Shown: piece after piece, positions 61,255 to 64,000 of the stretch
How the letters are laid out: each line of letters starts with the position of its first letter
How positions within the stretch are numbered: the stretch's first letter is position 1
Source: Paenibacillus foliorum
Lineage (GTDB): Bacteria; Bacillota; Bacilli; Paenibacillales; NBRC-103111
Length of the DNA stretch: 64,000 nt
Direction: 5' to 3'
NCBI RefSeq assembly: GCF_013141765.1
Contig: NZ_WHOD01000128.1
Location: 282,912 to 346,911 of the forward strand
Position numbers and translations under genes: made by a program
The notes under the pieces: generated by a model
Databases searched by the model: none
What the model was told of the DNA's origin: nothing
What the model saw: only the letters and a program-made list of their open reading frames with translations

Positions 61255-63357
61255 ATGGGGGATTTACAGCTTGCAATTCAAACTCAGGGCATGAAAGCAG
61301 CGAGACGAATGCCTTTGCTTTTGTGGTCAATTTGGATTGTGTTTTTAGTCGAATTAATGAGCAGAGGCGGCTGGGGGGATACCTTCAGCTGGACGTTCCA
61401 TGCGATACCAGAGCTTGCTCTAAATGCAATAGTGGTCTTGGGCTTTCTGTTTCTTATAACAGCCATTACTGGCAGAGTTCATTTATCGTTCTGGTTAGTA
61501 TCCAGTACCTGTCTTTTAATGGGGTTAATTAGCGGGATTAAGCTGGAGATATTAGGTGTCCCTTTTCTGCCATGGGATGTGCTCTTAACAAGCGAGACCA
61601 AAGATATGGCCCAATATCTTAAAGGCTTACTTAACTTCACTGTCATTTCGGGATCTATCGCGTTTATAGTCATTAGTTTTCTACTGTTATACAAGTTGCC
61701 GCGCATTGCTTTTACTTTTCCATGGAAACAACGTTTAGGTATGGGGATTGCTTCTCTTCTCCTATTAACCTTGATATATACGGACGGATCCATGTCGCTG
61801 AAAAGATTAGCTCACATTCAAAACCTTGCTTGGGATCAGACGGAGAATGTTCGAACAAACGGGTTTCTTCTATCAACGATCATGAATTTACAGTTTCTGT
61901 TTATGAACCAGCCTGAAGGCTATGATGAGGAATCCATTCGCACTGCTTATAATTCAGTTACACCGGCTGTACCCGTAGCTGGGGAACGTAAACCTAATAT
62001 TATTGTCGTTCTAAGCGAATCCTTCTGGGATGCAACACAAATCAAAGATGTTTCCTTTAGTCGGGATCCGCTCCCTTTCTATCATGAATTATTGGAGAAA
62101 TACAGCAGCGGGACAATGCTCTCCCCTCAGTACGGTGGTGGAACGGCCAATGTCGAGTTCGAAGTGCTAACTGGCAACTCCATGCGTTTCTTGCCCCAAG
62201 GCTCTATTCCTTACAATCAGTACATTAATAAAGATGTTGATTCGTTAGGAAGTATTTTGGCTCGGCAAGGCTATGCATCTACAGCAATTAATGCATTTCA
62301 CAGCTGGTTTTATAACAGCAAAAAAGTATATGAAAACTTCGGATTTTCCAAGTATGTACCTATGGAATTTTTAAAGCCCGACTATGAAGGCCCTTATATA
62401 GCCGATAGAGAAGTAGCCAAGCAGATAATCGAAACCAGTACGCTTACAGAAGGACCAGACTTCATTTTTGCCAACACTATGGAGAATCACTTCCATTATT
62501 ATCCTGGAAAATTCAAAGAAAATACAATAGAAGTAACGGGAGTAACCGGCCAGACTAAAGGGCTGCTTGAAACCTATGCTCAAGGACTCCTGGGCGCTGA
62601 CGATATGCTGAAACGATTGGTAACCCATTATGAAAGCATCGATGAGCCGACCATCCTATTATTCTTTGGAGACCATCTGCCGAGCCTAGGGGAGAACTAC
62701 AGCGCATACAAGGAAAGCGGATATTTGAATGAAAACGATCCTAACTTTCTTGATAAAATGTACCGAGTGCCTATTCTCGTCTGGAACAACTACTTGCCTA
62801 AGCAAAAGGATACGATCAATATGAGCCCATCCTTTGTAACGCCTTACTTATTGAAATTAGCACAAAGGCCAGGCAGCTATTATACGGACTATTTATCACA
62901 GCTATCTCAGACCATCCCAGTAATTCCACCAGAAAATCGTTATGAGGACATGAAGATAAACAAGGAAGACCTTAAGACTTATGAAAAATTACAGTATGAT
63001 ATTATTTTTGGGAAACAATACGGTTACTCAGAAATGAACAGTAAGATTAAAGACAGCAGCTATATACTAGGCCAAGGACGAATGGTAATTGACGCTGTAA
63101 GAACGGAAGCCTCTAGTGAAGGAAAAGTACTAAAGATTACAGGTGTGGACCTCCCTTATAACAGTATGGTGAATATTAACGGGGAGCTATTGCCAGCTAA
63201 GTGGAACAGCTACCATGAGTTAACTGCTCCATTATTGCCTGACAATAAGCTGAAGTATCCATTGAAGATTGAAATTGTAGTCAAAGACTCCAAGGATAAA
63301 ATAATTGCTAAGTCCAATGAATTTACTTATTCAAAGGTAATGGCAAGTGATATGTAA
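61255..63357 (+). CDS. LTA synthase-like phosphoglycerol transferase
   Basis: Membrane enzyme of the sulfatase fold, about 700 aa: five N-terminal membrane helices (about 20-190), then the outside catalytic domain (PNIIVVLSESFWDATQI; nucleophile Thr in QYGGGTANVEFEVLTGNSM; FANTMENHFHYYPGKF; LLFFGDHLPSLGENY with Asp-His metal ligands), then a C-terminal extension of about 120 residues. The start is the ATG at 61255 with TGGTGAT upstream; an earlier in-frame ATG at 61198 has none. It transfers glycerol-phosphate from phosphatidylglycerol to lipoteichoic acid or a related glycan. TATACT at 61202-61207 is a possible -10. Confidence 0.9.
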   Translation: MGDLQLAIQTQGMKAARRMPLLLWSIWIVFLVELMSRGGWGDTFSWTFHAIPELALNAIVVLGFLFLITAITGRVHLSFWLVSSTCLLMGLISGIKLEILGVPFLPWDVLLTSETKDMAQYLKGLLNFTVISGSIAFIVISFLLLYKLPRIAFTFPWKQRLGMGIASLLLLTLIYTDGSMSLKRLAHIQNLAWDQTENVRTNGFLLSTIMNLQFLFMNQPEGYDEESIRTAYNSVTPAVPVAGERKPNIIVVLSESFWDATQIKDVSFSRDPLPFYHELLEKYSSGTMLSPQYGGGTANVEFEVLTGNSMRFLPQGSIPYNQYINKDVDSLGSILARQGYASTAINAFHSWFYNSKKVYENFGFSKYVPMEFLKPDYEGPYIADREVAKQIIETSTLTEGPDFIFANTMENHFHYYPGKFKENTIEVTGVTGQTKGLLETYAQGLLGADDMLKRLVTHYESIDEPTILLFFGDHLPSLGENYSAYKESGYLNENDPNFLDKMYRVPILVWNNYLPKQKDTINMSPSFVTPYLLKLAQRPGSYYTDYLSQLSQTIPVIPPENRYEDMKINKEDLKTYEKLQYDIIFGKQYGYSEMNSKIKDSSYILGQGRMVIDAVRTEASSEGKVLKITGVDLPYNSMVNINGELLPAKWNSYHELTAPLLPDNKLKYPLKIEIVVKDSKDKIIAKSNEFTYSKVMASDM

Positions 63358-63358
63358 A

Positions 63359-63390
63359 CAAGGGGCCCTTATTGAGGGGCCCCTTTGTTT
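63359..63390 (+). terminator. Terminator after the LTA synthase-like gene
   Basis: AAGGGGCCC and GGGCCCCTT arms with a short loop, followed by TGTTTGTTTAT on the plus strand, directly after the stop codon. Confidence 0.8.
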
Positions 63391-63630
63391 GTTTATTTGA
63401 AAGTAAACGTAAAAGACAGAAGGACGGATTCCTTATGTAAATTCCATGCTACCTGCACCGAAGCTAGTCTAAAATTGTTCGTTTTTTCTGGTGGCTGCTC
63501 GGGAACGCAACAACCTCTTCCTTTGGATATCCGTGTTCCCACCGCTCCAAGCAGCTCAATTAAAGGAACACGACTTTAACAGCGGCCGTAATCCATGCCA
63601 GACGCTCCCTTAACTCACGAACGTTTGGGA

Positions 63631-63669
63631 TTAGAGAAGGACCTGTGGTAGCCTCAGGTCCTTCTCTAA
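63631..63669. other. 15-bp perfect inverted repeat
   Basis: TTAGAGAAGGACCTG (63631-63645), 9-nt loop, perfect complement (63655-63669). No T run on either strand. The gap 63391-63855 otherwise shows no supported gene. It could end or stabilise the transcript of the Gly-Lys protein to its right. Confidence 0.5.
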
Positions 63670-63855
63670 AGGCGACACCAGGGCGGACGCTATCGCTCCT
63701 ACACCCTATACGCCCAACACCCATTCCCTTTTGTTCTACTGTGTGCATTACGTTGCTTCCTTACTTCTTAATCGGCATTCAAAGCCAACCTACGCTTTAC
63801 CGCAAGCTTACGTGTCGTAAGAGGCCTCTACATTGGGAGGTAACAGCACTAACCC

Positions 63856-64000
63856 TTACTTGCTATATCGCTCACTCTCGCTACTCTTACCCTTACCTTT
63901 GCCTTTGCCTTTGCCTTTGCCTTCACCCTTACCTTTACCCTTACCCTTACCTTTACCCTTACCTTTACCTTTACCTTTACCTTTACCTTTACCTTTACCT
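63856..64000 (-). CDS. 3' end of a Gly-Lys repeat protein, cut by the window
   Basis: At the right edge a hexanucleotide array (plus strand CTTACC/TTTACC type) reads on the minus strand as an unbroken (Gly-Lys)n tail, then SSESERYSK and TAA (63856-63858). Within the array the codons vary almost only in the third base (GGT/GGC, AAA/AAG). The one amino-acid change is GAA for a Lys codon. That pattern indicates selection on the protein, not a simple DNA repeat. The gene starts beyond the window. It may be another Lys-rich coat-like protein, but that is a guess. Confidence 0.65.
   Translation of the reverse strand, partial: GKGKGKGKGKGKGKGKGKGKGKGKGEGKGKGKGKGKGKSSESERYSK

Noticed and set aside
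63885..64000. Telomere-like or simple-sequence DNA repeat at the right edge
   Set aside because: Changes in the array fall at synonymous codon positions of a Gly-Lys frame, so a coding origin explains it better.

Overview
The window looks like chromosomal DNA of an endospore-forming, Gram-positive member of the Bacillota, most likely Paenibacillus or a close relative. The reasons are spore coat genes (CotB- and CotH-like), a GerB-GerA-GerC germination operon, T-box leaders, a YesM/YesN-type two-component system with a sugar ABC transporter, TTG/GTG starts and strong AGGAGG-type ribosome sites. No rRNA, tRNA, CRISPR array, transposase or phage gene was seen.

Layout. 1-2.9 kb: spore coat module with a CotB-like protein, a Lys/Ser/Gly-repeat (CotG-like) protein and divergent CotH kinase. 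2.8-16.7 kb: a block entirely on the minus strand with a GtrA/GT2 pair, two OmpR-type two-component systems, a MacB/YknXYZ-like exporter with a large exported partner, and a PrsA-like foldase. Four promoters in this block (GT2-gtrA, first regulator-kinase pair, exporter, foldase) share a TTCAGC-type direct repeat at exact 11-bp spacing. The last repeat lies 9 bp before the -10 box, and no -35 box is recognisable. This looks like one undescribed response-regulator regulon and is the main finding. A fifth array of the same kind points the other way.

16.9-25 kb: small membrane protein, YitT-family protein, germination operon gerB-gerA-gerC, T-box-controlled DAHP synthase with a shortened chorismate mutase domain, and an unassigned permease. 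25-33.4 kb: a probable single operon for uptake of an oligosaccharide (sensor kinase, AraC-type regulator, two permeases, binding lipoprotein, sialidase-like enzyme) behind a cre-like site. 33.5-36.5 kb: PhyH dioxygenase and divergent AraC regulator, then ribokinase. 36.9-40.2 kb: ilvB-ilvH behind three tandem, near-identical T-box leaders. 40.2-44.4 kb: ManC, glycosyltransferases and a YheC/D ATP-grasp protein (surface or spore glycan). 44.5-45.9 kb: uracil/xanthine permease.

46-50.7 kb: LacI-type regulator, L-fucose/D-arabinose isomerase and ribulokinase with perfect cre-like operators. 50.9-58.6 kb: rhomboid protease and an eight-gene glycan cluster (deacetylase, methyltransferase, FemAB-like, small EamA/SMR-like carrier, DUF2304, GT2 and two paralogous GT-C membrane proteins). 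59-63.4 kb: nitroreductase, small coiled protein, nucleoside hydrolase and an LTA-synthase-like phosphoglycerol transferase. The right edge cuts the 3' end of a Gly-Lys repeat protein on the minus strand.

All assignments come from reading protein motifs and the DNA by eye. No database search, folding program or expression data was available.
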